A stretch of DNA of 64,000 bases from Saturnia japonica (taxonomy: Eukaryota; Arthropoda; Insecta; Lepidoptera; Saturniidae): NCBI GenBank assembly GCA_033032175.1, contig CM065321.1, positions 4,176,501-4,240,500 on the forward strand, written 5' to 3'. The position numbers and the translations under genes are program-made. The notes under the pieces are model-generated. The model was not told the DNA's origin. It was given only the letters and a program-made list of their open reading frames with translations, and did no database searches. Positions within the stretch are counted from its first letter, which is position 1. Every line of letters starts with the position of its first letter. This document shows, in pieces, positions 33,673 through 48,600 of the stretch.

Positions 33673-36600
33673 GTATTTGATTTAGTCTTGTATTTAGATA
33701 ACTAGAAAAAACGTACTTCCACGACCAGAATCTCTATGGACCATTGCATCTAACATATTTCGTATTATTTGTTAGTTCTTTCAATTTAATTTTACAATAA
33801 TTCAATAGGGCTTATTAAAATCGTAATAGAAACTAAGAATAAATCAATGTTATTAACTGTTTTCGTGTCTATAATTTTTTTTAGGATTACAATAACACAT
33901 TTGTGGTACTTCTTTATTTAGACGTATAATAAAATAGTTAGCTGTCTTTTTACTATGAAATATACATAACTGATTAGCAAAGCTTAGGAAAGAAAATAGA
34001 TAAATCTACTTCAATGTTATGGATGAAATAAAAATAGAATAATGTTTGTTGTTGAAAATTTTAAGGTTATGCTATAATAATCCTAGACTTGTTTTGAATA
34101 GGCAGGTACCTACTCGCCATGTTACTTTTATATAAACAGATATTTTTATTCTGATTTCCAGTTAGAATATCTTGTATTAAATTTATATTGTATTGAATTT
34201 TATATTTAGAAAAAATAATATAATTTGTAGACAGAATTGATTTTATTAGTATTAAAACCAATCTAATTTAATTGAATAGTAAAATTAATAATAAATTTTC
34301 TCCATACAATAAGTATAAACATTTCATTTTTATGATAAACTAGCTGGTTCTCCGACTTCATGCATATTATTGGATAAACACAGATAGATCTTGGAACAAG
34401 ATAAAATCAAAAGAAAATCATACATGGGTTTATCACTGTTCGTATGGTATCGTTATTATATGCCAATATGAATCCAACGCATTAACCGTCCCAATAAAAC
34501 TTACAACAGTACAAACTACAAACTTTACATTTATTATATTTGTAGGATAACACTGATTAAACTATGACTTTTACCAGTATAAAAAGTACCCTATGTGTTA
34601 TTCCAGCTCATAGACTATCTGTCTGACAAATTTAATTCAAATCCGTTCAGCCGTTTTTGCTTGATTGAGTAACAAACAACCAAACATACACACTTTCACG
34701 TTTACTGTAGCAACTGTAGCAACCTTATCGCTGGTAGTATTTCTAAAAATAAAGTTTAGAAAATATTCTTTGTCCTATAACACAATAAAATCACCTTATG
34801 AGGCAAGTTTAATTACAAGTTGCCCATCTGTTTGAGTGTGGTTGATGGACATATATTCAAATAAACACATAATATTAGATACCAGGATACCAGATAGGCT
34901 TACCATAATAATAAAGTTCTAAACTTATAGACTAAAAGCTTGGAGGTTGTGATAGATTGAAGTTTCTTGAAGATTCTACATTGAACACATTATAAAAAAG
35001 AGGTAGAATTTTGTATGATTTTTAAAAATCATATTTAGTTGGGGGTCCTCTCAAAAATGAAACAAATATACCAAAGGTTGTACACAAAGTACAAATCAAT
35101 GGGTCCACTCGTGACTCCATGAGTCACTGAATTGCATGGCTAAACAAATGGGACAACCCTGATTAGGCTGCCTGTCCACTGAAGCAGGGCAGGCAATTTC
35201 AATCAATAAAATTGCATAAAATCTGGTGATGCAATTATATTGGTAGAAATTTGTTAGAGATGCCATTCTATTGGTCAAAATGCTCTGCAAGTCTGCTCCG
35301 CTTCCTCACTCCGCTTCAGTGGACATGGAACGTCATACTGGGATGTGTGGTAAGACTAGATATACTCCTGTCCTAGAATCTAATGAGATGTATGATTTTG
35401 GTAGTTATTGATGAACTTACTGGTAATACCAGTTAATGCAACATATTAACTGGATGTTTCAGTGTATGTAATAAATAAAAGTTTAAATCATAGCTATGTC
35501 TGGTTGACGTTAGTGTTAAAATTTTTGGCAGGATTCTGTTCTGCCATGTTGAGATTTTTATTTAGTATTGTAAACTATATTATGTAATTTTGGTGGCATT
35601 TTATGTGACGTAGTTTGGTTATTGTAGTGTATAATAAATAAAAAGTAAGAACATGCATTTTAAATTGCCACAAAAAGTCCCTGGACAGTTTTAACCGCCA
35701 TCTTATTAGGGCAATGTTCAGGGCCGTTTTTAGCCATGCAGGGGCCCCTGGGTATGCAACAAGTTGGGAGCCATGAGAAAAAAATGTCAATAATTTAAAA
35801 AACAATTATATACAGTGTAAATGCTTTATAACATTATCCTTTATAACGATAAACTCCCTATAACGTTGAAGTGAGCCCAACTTGGTTGGTTTGCGTTAAA
35901 ACCCACATATTGAAACACTCTTTATAGCGATACGCCATTCTCTATTACGAAGAAATGTGTTCATATTTTTTCAGTAAATATTTATTATCGGTATTATTGT
36001 TTATTATCAGGTAACAAAAGACTTTGAAGCTCCTAAACATCCGAGGTCGGTCTAGCTTTTGTTATCCTTAATTGCCTTGAACACGTGCAGTATGACGCAT
36101 TGTTTTCTCGGAAGTGATGGTCTTCGACCAAACATACTGGGTACCTATCGTATTATCAGTCATAAACCTACTTTGAAACTGTTAACATGGCCAGTAAACG
36201 GAAAGCGATTAGTGTTGACGAAAAAGTTTGATAGAAGAAGATATGAATAGAATACATAAAATAATACAAAACAAGTACTGGCATAGCAAAAAACGTCAGA
36301 CAAAGTTATCAGACTATATGTGTAAACAATAATTTATAAGCATTTATTATCTAAGACATACATATTAAACAATCTTGTTAATTTGGTTGTTTTTTTGTTC
36401 ACTCCATATAACGATAACTCTCTATAACGACAAAAAATGCTCAATCCATTGAGTTTCGTTATAAAGAGTTTACACTGTAATTATATAGGCACTTCTATTT
36501 AATAATTCAAATGGTCTTTAGATTACATGGTGCTGAATTTCATGATGTATGGTGGTGGAAGTTCAGAAAGAAATAGATTTTGAGATATTTTTTTTTTAAT

Positions 36601-39600
36601 TTTGGGGATATGTCTATCTAAGTCTCGCACTTATAATGAATTTTCAATTAATAAAAAATGATTAGTTGTTTCTGGCACTCACCCCGAGTTAAATATTTTT
36701 TGGGAAATTTCCTTCTCATTAGGATTTTTTGTTTCTAAAACCTTAAATATTCTCTGATGCACATAGTTAAAGATACATAAATCAAATATTTATAAAATCA
36801 CAAAAAATTGGGTTGTAAATTGGTATTGTGGGTTGCTGTGATGATTAGGCCTGTACCTTCTCATGCGAAGAGACCTTGCCCAGTAGTGGACCACTTCCAG
36901 GCTAATTTTATAAACAGAAATCTATAGACCACAAGCTATATGTTACATCTACTGAGACAATATTCTGAATTGTTGCAAATTGCGATCGCACATTTGTTGC
37001 TAGGATAGGATTCATCAGCCACATAGGGGCTGGAGCAAACAGACTGTTAGAATGGAGAGTTCATGTGGTCTCTGTTACTAAAAGCGGTTAGGAGCAGATG
37101 TTCATTTCAGTAAAGGATGCTATAAAGTATAAAATTAATCTACTAAAAATGTCATTCATCAGAAATGTGTATATTCACAATGGGAGTATAGGAATAGCAT
37201 TAGAATCAATTAAATCAAATATTACAATTTGATTCCAATAATTATAATTTTATGAATCATTCACATGTTTCAAGTTATTTCTTAGTTTTCGAATAATTGA
37301 AGTTTTGACTATCGGATTCCAATACCGAAATATCAATTCCAAATTTAAAACAAAATATGGGAAAGCCCATGAATTATTTAAATTTTGAATTGAATACTTC
37401 AAAAATTACAAATTATTCGAAAAACTAATGAATAATTCGAACTTTTAGAATCGTCCAGAAAACTGACGAATACTTTTTGTAAGTGCGTATTATTCTCACA
37501 CCCTTAACTTAGAAGTTTTATCAAGAACACCAATATGAAGCTTATATTAATGCACATTGCACACATCAATTTATTTAAAAATATGTTTTTTTTTTTTCAG
37601 CATTTCAGCTAAGTTCATCAGATGCTGCAGGTGTATATGAGAACAACTCTGTAACATTGTTCCCTGACAGTCCAGTTTATGAGCCTGAGGATGAAGTGGT
37701 TAGTATAAAAAATACTAAATTGTTGTCATAAGATAAAGCAGTGTTGCAACATAAAAAAAGTTGAGACAATAGTGATGATATGGTGACACCTGTGGTCTAC
37801 ATGACAGCCATGTTGACTAAAAGATTTAGCACAGTGGATTGTACATACCCACGAATTTTTACGAAATTAAAGCTTAAAATTAGAATCAAGTGCGAAAACA
37901 AATGATTATACAGTTAATATTATAGATTTAAATACATCTATGGTTAATATAGGTTTACAATTGTGAAAATTTATTATTTGCTAGATTATTTTTAATTTCA
38001 GGTATTTTGTGGTAAAGTTGATGGTGACAAAATGGAAATATTATCTGGATGTTCAAGTAAGTTATCTCTTACTAGATTCGGTTAGATACTATAGGTTTGA
38101 TTTTATAAATTAAGAAGTTTCACAATAGTCTCGAAATAATTGCTCAAAACCTTTTTTTAAAGTACAGCAATTATATAAATCTATTTTACAGATCTACATG
38201 AGCCTTTCTAGTTTATCTTCGGGATCATTGCGTCCCACAGGAATCGATTTTGGGATCATTTTTGTTTCTTGTTTATATAAATGATCTACTGCTGGTGGTA
38301 GAAAATGGTGCTGACATGGTTCTTTTTGCAGATGCCACTTCACATATATTAAAAGTGAAAAGAAAAGATTCGGAGCTTACGCAATTAAACAATTATTTAA
38401 ATAAAATTTCTGAATGGTTTGCTTTAAATAATTTACTGGTTAATGCAAACAAAACCGAATTTATGAAATTTGCCTTGTTGAATGTTCGGCGTGTTGATAG
38501 TAGTATCAAGATAGATAATAGTGATGTCTGGAAGTGATGCCTTCTCTGTGCACCTACTAAATTATTACTATTGTACCTATTATATTAACACTTGTAGAGT
38601 TGGAAAAAAAAGATAAACCGTATGAACTTGCTTACCGGTTTTTCTCGATGACTGGGATGGTTTACCGGTAGTAGTGTTTGACTTTCATAAATAGGCATTT
38701 ATTCTTCTTAGATCCTAAATTGAATAAAGATTTTATAATTTTTGAGTTTGAATCCTAAATACAAAAGTTGACCGACAATATTATGTGAGAGATCTCAAAT
38801 TTACTTGAAACGGCTCTTGTCATATTTTTATGTCATCTTAACTCGTGCGAAATAAGTATCTAATTTTCTTAACAAAGTATGGACAATCGGCACAAATATT
38901 TCATTGCTAAATATTTGTATGCCATTAATACCCATTATAGATATTATTAACATGCAAATATTTTCAGACGAGACAACTAGTAATCCCAAAAGGAAGCTAA
39001 CAGATGACACTATGGATAATATTACAAAAAGACAAAAATGTGAAGAAAGTCAAGACTTATACACTGTTTCTTCAGAAACATTAGATAATGAAGTATCTGA
39101 GATAACGAGTATGTTAAAAAGTAAAATAGAAAATTATGAAATACCATCTACCTCTCGTGTACGAACACAGGTTCGATCGAGCCCTAGAAATATAATCAAA
39201 AGATGTAACAGCGCCGATACCCTTACACCTAAAACACAAAAGACTCCTAAATCTCGACCAGCTAGTGTCGACGTCACCCGTAAAACACCACATAGACTTC
39301 CTAAAAAAGAACCAATAACTCCTACCAATATAATTAAACGTGAAACCGAAGGCGAAAATTTAACAAATACTGACAGTTTTAATTCACTACCAATTGTTGA
39401 ATTCACAAGTGGAAAACCACCATCTTCAAATATACCGGAGACAATAACTGAAGACTGCAATTCTGAAATGGATGACTCTCAAGGATTCCAATTGGTCATG
39501 TCACCATCACCTGAAGAAATGGAAAAGAAAGATGCAAAATACAACAGTGATGTAGTAGTTCCAAATAATAGGAATGAGATTCTCGATCCAGGTGTAATTC

Positions 39601-42600
39601 AGAAAGCCCATAGTGAAGGCTATGTTTATTCAGAAGACAGCTTCTCGCAACCTAAACCAAAAGATGCCAGTTTAGGCAAAACAATAGATCAAGAGAGCAC
39701 TGATAGTGTCTGCTCTTTGAACTTAGAAAGTCCAGACCACATACCGAGTATTACGTCTAAACTTATTTCGAAGCTGTCTAATGGTAACTCGTCAACTCCC
39801 ACAGAACTGACGGAAGGGAAACTGCTGAGCGAAGATAGTGATAATACTCCCGATATGATAAAACTGAATGTAGGCAAAGGAAAGAGGGGTAAAAATGAAT
39901 CTTACAGAATGAATAATACGAATACTCCATCAACAATATCACCTCTCCAAAATGGCCACTCTTTACCAATGGATACTCCACAAATTCCAATCTTTGATAT
40001 CCATACTAATTATAGTGAAGACAACGAATTCGTTTCGCTTTATATTGTTAGAACGGATAATAATTTAGGTATGGACATGTATAAGGAATATCAGAGATTG
40101 TCGAAAAGGTTTACTACCGGAGATGCCTATTTAGCAGACGTATCTGTTAGCAATTCCCCGTCAAGTGTAACTAGCGGGGGTATGATAACCTTGCCTAATA
40201 GGACCTCGTATGCATCAACTATAAGTTCGACCTCGACGTCGAGTAACCGGACCAGTGACGGTGCGTTTGTCGTACCACAACCACCACGGAAATCAGTTTC
40301 CAACCCTAGCACAGCTATCAAAGGATACGATGCTCTAATGAAAATGCTACAGAATATTTTCTCACACTTCAGAGAGGTGTCCGATGATGGCAACCATTCT
40401 CTTGGCGAGGATAAAGTATCGGTCGCTATTCAGACTTCAATTTCGCAAGGCTCGAATGACGGTGTGCTGAGTAACGGCAATGCAAGCCCTGAGGAGGTCA
40501 GCAAATGTGATAAAGCGACACCGAAAAGTTCTTTGAAGAAAACACGTGTACGTGGGCGACGGCAAATGGCCGGTAAAACTAAACGTGCTATATTGCCAAC
40601 GCAACCAGAGGAACCTGAGTATATGCACGGGATGAATTCACCAGAAATGGTGCCCACAAACGGTGAGAACGGGAAAGAGTCTCCCGTTAAATCACTTAAA
40701 GATGAGAAACCGTTGTTGTCGATGGTTGCTACGCCAAAATCGATTAATAAATTGAAATTGAAACGCAGACCGACCTCGCCACGCCCTGCGACTCCTGTTG
40801 AAAAGCTGGCTGTCAAACAAGAATATGCAGGCTACCCACCAGAAACAGTTGTATTGGCCAAATGGGTGAACAAATGCTATTATTCTGGTAAAGTTTTAGA
40901 GATTACGGAGCCGAATAAATATTTGATAGAATTTGATGACGGTCGTAAAAAGGTGTTGTTGGACGAGTTTATTATATTTGGTGATATGAAGACATTGCCT
41001 TTAGCGGGACAGTCCGTGTATGCTGTGGTCGATGAAGAGCAAAATTACGAGCCAGCTCTTGTCCTAGGAGTGGAGGAAAACGACAGTGGAACAGTGACCT
41101 ATAGATGTACAACTGATGGGTGAGTTTTGATGTATTTAATACACTCTGTTTTTATTTTAATAATTCCATATGTATTTTTATCTGTTTTAAATTATATATA
41201 TTATTAATAAATTGTAGTTATGTCTGTACATCTAATATTTTTTCCAAATTTCTCGATTGTCAAGGATACTGATCACAAAAATGTCCATAAAAAATTTCTA
41301 CTCTCTGTATGTCCGGATTTAACTTAAAAACGGCATGACCGATTCTTATGAAATTTTGAACAAGGGAAGCTTATGTCATTGGTCAATTGATAGGCTATAA
41401 GAATTTTGAATAATACATTTAGAAATCGTAAAAAAAAAAAAAAAATTAAAAAACTTGTACACGGAAAGTCTACGTTAGAAAGGTCTGGACTACATATTAC
41501 TTTTTGCCATATAAAATTAAATTTTATATATTAAAAAACATGAGGTAAGTACCATGGAACGCCTAGCAGATGTTGAAACATCTAAAAGTCATATTTTTTT
41601 ATTGCAGCATGAATAAATTTAATAAATGAAAACGAGAAAAAAAATGTTGCCTATTGAACTTTTTTTTATGAATTTAGTTTTACAGTATTGCTAAATTGAC
41701 ATAAACTCACTGATATTCACGAATAACCTTTAAGGTTAGTATAAAAACCCACGCTGATAGACTAGCACACTCGTAAAGGAATTAGTTTTTGTAGTAAAGA
41801 GAAAATCTTTCAGTATAAATGTTAAAAGGAGAGTGCTGAATCGAAAAAAGCCGACCGGACGCGACGCTAGCCGAAAGACACGTAACGACGTCTCTTTAGA
41901 ACGCTTTTACTCCCGTTCAAATGCGCCCTTACATGTTCTACATCAAAAATTCTCCTTTAAATCCTCCAAATAAATGTGTAATGTTTGACAACAATTTTCC
42001 AAATTCTTACGATAATACAATGCTAATAAATATCTGTGTAGGTATGTAAATAAAATTATAGAGTTAAATTACTGAATAGATTTTACTGGAAAAAAATTTG
42101 TTGAAGTACCTACCTACTTCTTAGATACTTGGTCCTTATCTAAAAAATATATATGTTATATTATCTATTACAATAATTATTTAGTTAACGCGTGCGGAGC
42201 CACGGGCACAACTAGTATTTAGATAATAATGGGATTTATAACTATTTCGTTTTAAAACATCTAATTGTTTTATTACAGAGATACAATGGTGTTGGTTACT
42301 GGTAACGAGTTGTACTTGACGGAGGACCAGGCGCGACTGTTGAAAGATTCCCACTGCTCCCGGTCTCCTTCCACCCCCGCGCCGGTCACTCCCCGCCGGA
42401 GACACAACCGAGAATTGGACCTTGACAATATCATACAGGTAAATTAAATAAAAACCAGTGATGACACGATTATTACTTAGCGATTAAGATTAATCGAAAA
42501 AAGAACATAATATTACCATGAATTAAATTGAATAATGTTTAATGATTACTTAATAATCAAAATTAATGAATTAAACATTTTTGTTCCTGCTTTTTGGGCA

Positions 42601-45600
42601 TTAATCTGTTCCTTTTTTCAGTTTGAATGGAATATAACCTCTCCGATGGTTTGATTAAAAGATATTTGTTTGCTTTTTGTTTTAGTACGCCATATTGTGT
42701 TGCTTCTATCCAATACTGAAATACGTTAGCAGATTAGGTGATCTAAGATAGAAATCAACTTCAACTTTTACAGAAGATTATGTTACATTAACAATAGAAA
42801 CAAAAATCCAAAAGTGCACACTTCATACCAGTCATTTGATTTAAAAAAAAAGCAATATACAAGTAGTACCATTGACTTAATTGTATTATTTAGACAACTT
42901 AACAAAATAGGCTTTCATTTTAGATCTAAATAAATAGTTAACTTTTTCTATAAAAAACCATTTTATTAATAAACTACGGGTAAATAGTAAATAACTAAAT
43001 AGCTAACTAGTTTATGTTATTTTTATGTTAATAACATGTTTATATTAACCCCATTAAACTCTGAACTAAACACCTCAACTAAGGTAACCTGCCTCAATAG
43101 CCTAGTGGTCGTAAGCGCGACTGCTATGCTCGAGGACCTGCGTTCGATTCCCAGTACGAGAAAAGTGTAACTTACTGGGGATTTTCTTTGAAATTCTCAG
43201 TAGCAGCTCGGAGTTTGGCTTTGTGTCTGATTAATAGCAATAGGCTCGTCCCCTATTACATGGAACCTAAAAATATATCTGGCGAACTGTGGGTGTACAT
43301 TAGTACATCTCTGCCTAACTCTTGGGGGATACAGACGTGATTGTTACGTTATGTTATATTGTTCTAAACACAGTATATTACTAAAAGAATTACGTACAAT
43401 AGAAAGATTTGGTTTTAAGTTGTACATAGTGGAGCGCTAACGATTGTTTTATGTAACAACATTCAGTACAACAACAAGCACGAAATTCAATGAGTGCAAA
43501 GAGAACATTCTAAACGCCCCTTTACATGCAACAAAAGATTGTGCATGAGAAATTAACCAAATTTAAAGTGGCCCCCCATGCGCTAAATATCTGCCAGCGA
43601 GTCAATTTAATTACTAATATTACAGTTTTACTTGCATTTAATTATGTTTGTTCGTGTGTTTAGTGTATTACTTTATGTAGTTAAAAATAAGCTGTTAGTA
43701 ATTTCTAACATAGATCATTATTACAATGTTGACCGCGATATTTTATGAACTACACTTTAGAATCTGTTGGATGAGATTAAGGAAAATTGTATTATCACTT
43801 CAGTACAAAGAGAGTACTGTTTTTTCGAAGTCAAAACGTTTACGTGTGAAACAGACGCAACGTTGCCGAATGAAATACGATTAATTAATTCGATCTCTGA
43901 TTTTTTCAAAAAAGGAATAAATATTTTCGGTCATAAAAAAGATAAGTGAATTCATTTTCTCTTTTTTACACGAACACCCATAAAAAAATTTCATCAACCT
44001 TTCGTTCTTCCGAATTCTCCAAATGACTCATTAAAAAAACTTCTTTGTTACTAATCGGTTCAGCCATTCTCATGTGATGCGCTTAGCAACGAATAGCATT
44101 TAATTTTTAATTATATAGACATTACAGCTTGTCTTTTCTAATTACATTATGTTATCTATTGACAGGGGCCACGAAGCGCACGTAGTCGGGACAAGGGCAA
44201 CGCTAGTTCTAAGAAACGAGTCACCTCACCAAAAAGTCCAAAAGCATCGACATCAGGTATGTCATAGAAATTATACCATAGACTGCAAAATCTTTATATT
44301 TTCTGTATTCTGTCCTCCCTACAATTACCTAGTAAGTATATAACAAGAAAGTTATGTGTCCAAATCAAAATGTTTGTACTATTCGTTAAGTTAAGAACCT
44401 AAATACTGCTCTGATACGTGTACTATGTGGTATTATTATTATTATTTTAATACCAACCCGAATTTTATTTTGTTAATAAAGAAGAAACAGTATTCTCATA
44501 ATAGTTTATCTAAAATGTATTTATTAGGTCCTTACATATGAAATTGGCGTTTTGTTGAACTGGTCACTTTGAGCTCAAATATCTCGCATCTGGTTAGAAA
44601 TTCCAAATTCAAATTTATTCCAAATTTAGGCTTGTGTATTTGTGTTTCGAATTTAGTGATTCATTTGTTTTCGCACCATTTTATTTTTCTTTCACATCGT
44701 TCTTTTCACAAAATAGAAAATTTTAAATATCGCTTATTTACGAATATAAGTTCCATGTGGCATCAGCGCTGCAGAATCAGCTCGAAGGATTAATGATGTC
44801 TATGGGAAAGCTACTGTAAAAGAAAACGCGGTACGTTTTTGGTTCCAACGTTTTCGTTCTGGAAATTTGACCTACGAAACGAATCGGAAACGCTCATCAC
44901 AGTGGTTGAACCCAGGAGAACCGGCCAAATCCTGTCCCAAGTGAAAGTCATCTCAGAAAAAGGTACTGGTGAGTGTTTGGTGGACTAGTGCTGGTGTCAT
45001 ACACTACAGCTTCGTAAGATCTGTCCAGACGATAACGGCAGATCTATATTATCAACAATTGCAAACCTTGATGGAAAAGCTAGTCGTTAAACAACCGAGA
45101 CTAATCTATTAGTGAACTACCTTTAAAATGGCGAAAGTGCATAGATAATAATGGTACCCACTTCGATTGATTAAATTTATAATTTCATAATATTTTTTCG
45201 TTTTACTTTTACCATATAAAACGCTAATTTCATATGTAAGGGCCTAATATAACTGCTGTTTGCAATAATATAGAGCCTCGCGATTTCAATCACGTGTAAT
45301 TTTAAATTTCCGTATAAAACACGACCGTTGCGTAGGGAGCCGACCGCGCGACTGAGCCTCGTGGCATGGTACATCTATTGGGTGAAATACTCCGCAACTC
45401 CTTTCCGCTTCATGAACAAGCACCGTAATCTTCTTATATTTATATAAAAATCTCGTGTCACGATGTATGTTCCGGATAAACTCCGAAACCACTGAACCAA
45501 TAATGTTCAAATTTCGTAACTATCTTCTGTAATTAGGTCCAACTTAAAAGATAGGGTAGTTATTATCTCAATTATTGACAAATTACGGGATGTAAATAAT

Positions 45601-48600
45601 TTCTGTGTAGTAACAAAAGCGTGCGGAGCCGCGGGCATATCACTAGTATTAAGTATAGATTAGTATTTGTTTATGTGTATGTAGACTGTATCACTATAGT
45701 ATGTAGTTATTTTATGTATTAAGCTCACGTTTTTTAATAAGCGAGTCTAAACAATATAAAAAGATAAGACAAGTTAAAAAAAAATACATCATCAAGAATA
45801 CAATATATGTTTTTACTAGAACACCTTTAAGCGATGACTAAAGAAATAACAACATCAGAATATGCATAAGAGGATAGAAGATTCCTGCTAAGTGGCTAAA
45901 TTAATTGGTGTAGGTGTAAAAACGAAGAGTACACCGGCTGGAAGGAAGCGTGTCGCCAGCGAGAGCAGCGAGATGAGCGAGAGCAGCAACTCTGCACCCA
46001 GCATCAGGATCGAGGAGGTCGCTGGCGTTGAGCCGGAGGTGCAGAGGACACCGAGAAAGATTGACGGCGTTAAAGGTATTTTTATTTTTAATAGATGTGC
46101 CCACGGCTGCGTTCGCGCTTATTGTGGGTGTTCCTTAGAAGATAGTAGTATACTCTCACTGACTTTTTTGTAGGTCTTTTTAATGTTTACAATTACGTAG
46201 TACATTAATTTGCTATATCACTTATGGTTAACTCAGCGTAAGCCATTTAAGCGCTCGAATTGATTCACCATAGGCCAGTTTTTTTTTGTACGGAACCCTA
46301 ATTCGTTTTTTTAAAATAAAAGTAGCCTAAGTTACTCCTTATAAAATCAGCTACCAGTGAAAGTCCCATCAAAATTGGTCTCACCGTTTCGGAGTTTTCC
46401 CGGAACAAACAGACACAAAAAAAATTTAAATGTGTTTTTTGTTATAGGTATCGTATATACTTTCACATATGTATGTAGTAAAAAGCTGTTATTTTGTATT
46501 TGTGGGTGATCCTCAGAAGATAGATATAATATGCTCTCGTAGAGTTTTTTGTATGAATACCGTTTGTTATCACTAAGCAACCTTGGGTGTAGCCAGGATT
46601 TTGGCCAAGGCGATTTTATACTAACTTGGCAATTTGACTCTGAATTCCTTGACGGTAAGTACGACACGGTCAAAAAACAACGGCGACTGTCGGTGACAGA
46701 TGCCATCGCTCTTCCACACTCTTCATGTCTCGTTTGAGGCACCCAATATCATAGCAGTACAGAAACGTTTTTTGGAAATCCATTCCACATCTGCACGGAT
46801 TACCGTCGTCGTTAAGTTTTGCTCAGTCAGTTTAGTTTCGTGGCTAAGCAAGCCAATTCGAGAGCTGCATTATCGATCAGAATAAGAACGCATGAGCGCG
46901 CTAATATCGCATCACAAATAAAGTTACCATTTCGTATATTTCTTTTATGTTCCAGACTACGAAACCAGGCCTCATCGTGCGCTGACCCCCTTTTAGTTAG
47001 GGGCAGCTGCCGCACTTGTGTTTTTTTTAAATAGCACATAGGTAACAATAAAAAGGCCTAAACTTTAAAATAGTCGCTATGACAATTATCAATTTTTTTA
47101 CTTGTCAATGTATTCACGCTTTTATCAGATATATTCGATAAAGAGGTCGAAATTTCTAGAATGATCCTAATCATTTATAGCATACCGATATTGTTTAAAG
47201 GAAAAGGGAAGTGTGGTACTTTAGAAAACTGTTTGCTTTGTTTTCAATGTGTGCGTGTATTCCTCGATGCTTTTTTTAACTACGAATAAATAATCGATGT
47301 GTGTAGTATATATGTCATCGAGCATTAGTCTACTGTCTGTTTTGTCTATCGCTCACTTGAATGTTCCAATATCATACTTTTTCCTAAATTGTACTTATTG
47401 TATACAGCTGGACCGTTGCAATTGAAAGGCGCATCGAAGCAGAACATAGGCAAGAAGAATTCGAAGCTAACAAAATTCGAAAACGATGAAGACACGGTTT
47501 CCAAGCTCGGCCCTATCTTGGCTGGTGATGGGAAACTATTCGCCGGGATGCATTTCCTTCTCACGTGCACTGAAACACCGAAACGGACGCGAATAGAGAA
47601 GGTAATTTTTTAAATAATTCCACAACTCTCCTTTCCACAACAGAAGAACACGCGCTGGGTTTCGTAGTTTTAGTTTTACGGTAACCTCCATCCCGGCACG
47701 AATTCAAAAGTTCTCGATAACTTATCTTTGTCGTACTGTGAAACTGGAACTATATCCCGGTCAATGTGTTTCCTCTTTCTTACGACATCGGGTCCTTTAA
47801 GCGTAACATGAAGAGATATTTATGCAGCTCGGCTTGACAGCCACGACCGATGATGGATTTAGATTTCTCTTCTTTTAATGATTTTAGAAGCTTGAGCAAT
47901 ATGGATAGCTCCATTCTTCTATAATAATCTTAAATATGACTTCTAATAGCAACCTTAGCAAAATTATCTAAATCTGTGATTGGCTTCACCTTGACCCTCT
48001 TTTTGTCGGGTGTCGGTAATTTATTTTAAAGAGAGAGAGAGAGAGATTTTAAAAGGAACTAGATTTGTGCTGCGAGTATCGTTAGCGATATAAATGAATT
48101 GCATAACGTCACATCCCTACAAGGCAACTTACATGATAAAAACTACAATAATTGATAAAGAGGTCATCACCTTTCATGCTTATTGTACCATTTCTAGAAG
48201 CTGTGGAGCATTTCCTTACAGTAACCAAAAAAAACCGTCTTTTACTTTTCTGCTCACGCCCCCCAAAAAGAGCGATTTGCCGCCCTGGACTTTGCCCCCA
48301 TGGCTCTACAGTAAATATTTAAACTGTATGTTGGTATATAATTGTTTATTTATTCTCGGGAGGAATTTATTATAGAAATTACCCTGAACTAAGTCTTTTG
48401 AAGTAATGAAATTTAGATTTTTGGGCATTTGAAATCGCTAATACGTCGTGGTGAGTAGTATATCTAACGCCGTACATTTTAGTCCCAAGACACCCGGCAC
48501 TATTCCTCCGAGGAAGATGGAGAATCTACCTCAGTTGCCGGCACTGATACCGAAGACCTGGAGTTTTGTAACAGACCATTCAACAAGGAGAGGCTCAAAG

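Noticed and set aside
39134..40816. Several minus-strand ORFs of 60-130 codons
   Set aside because: They mirror the long open exon 4 of 53BP1 and have serine/leucine composition typical of antisense frames.
43091..43175. tRNA gene
   Set aside because: A and B boxes are present but the acceptor stem does not pair and the body matches a second copy at 3655-3926, so it is a SINE head.
46347..46742. 131-codon minus-strand ORF
   Set aside because: Covers repeat B in 53BP1 intron 7 and has no recognisable domain.
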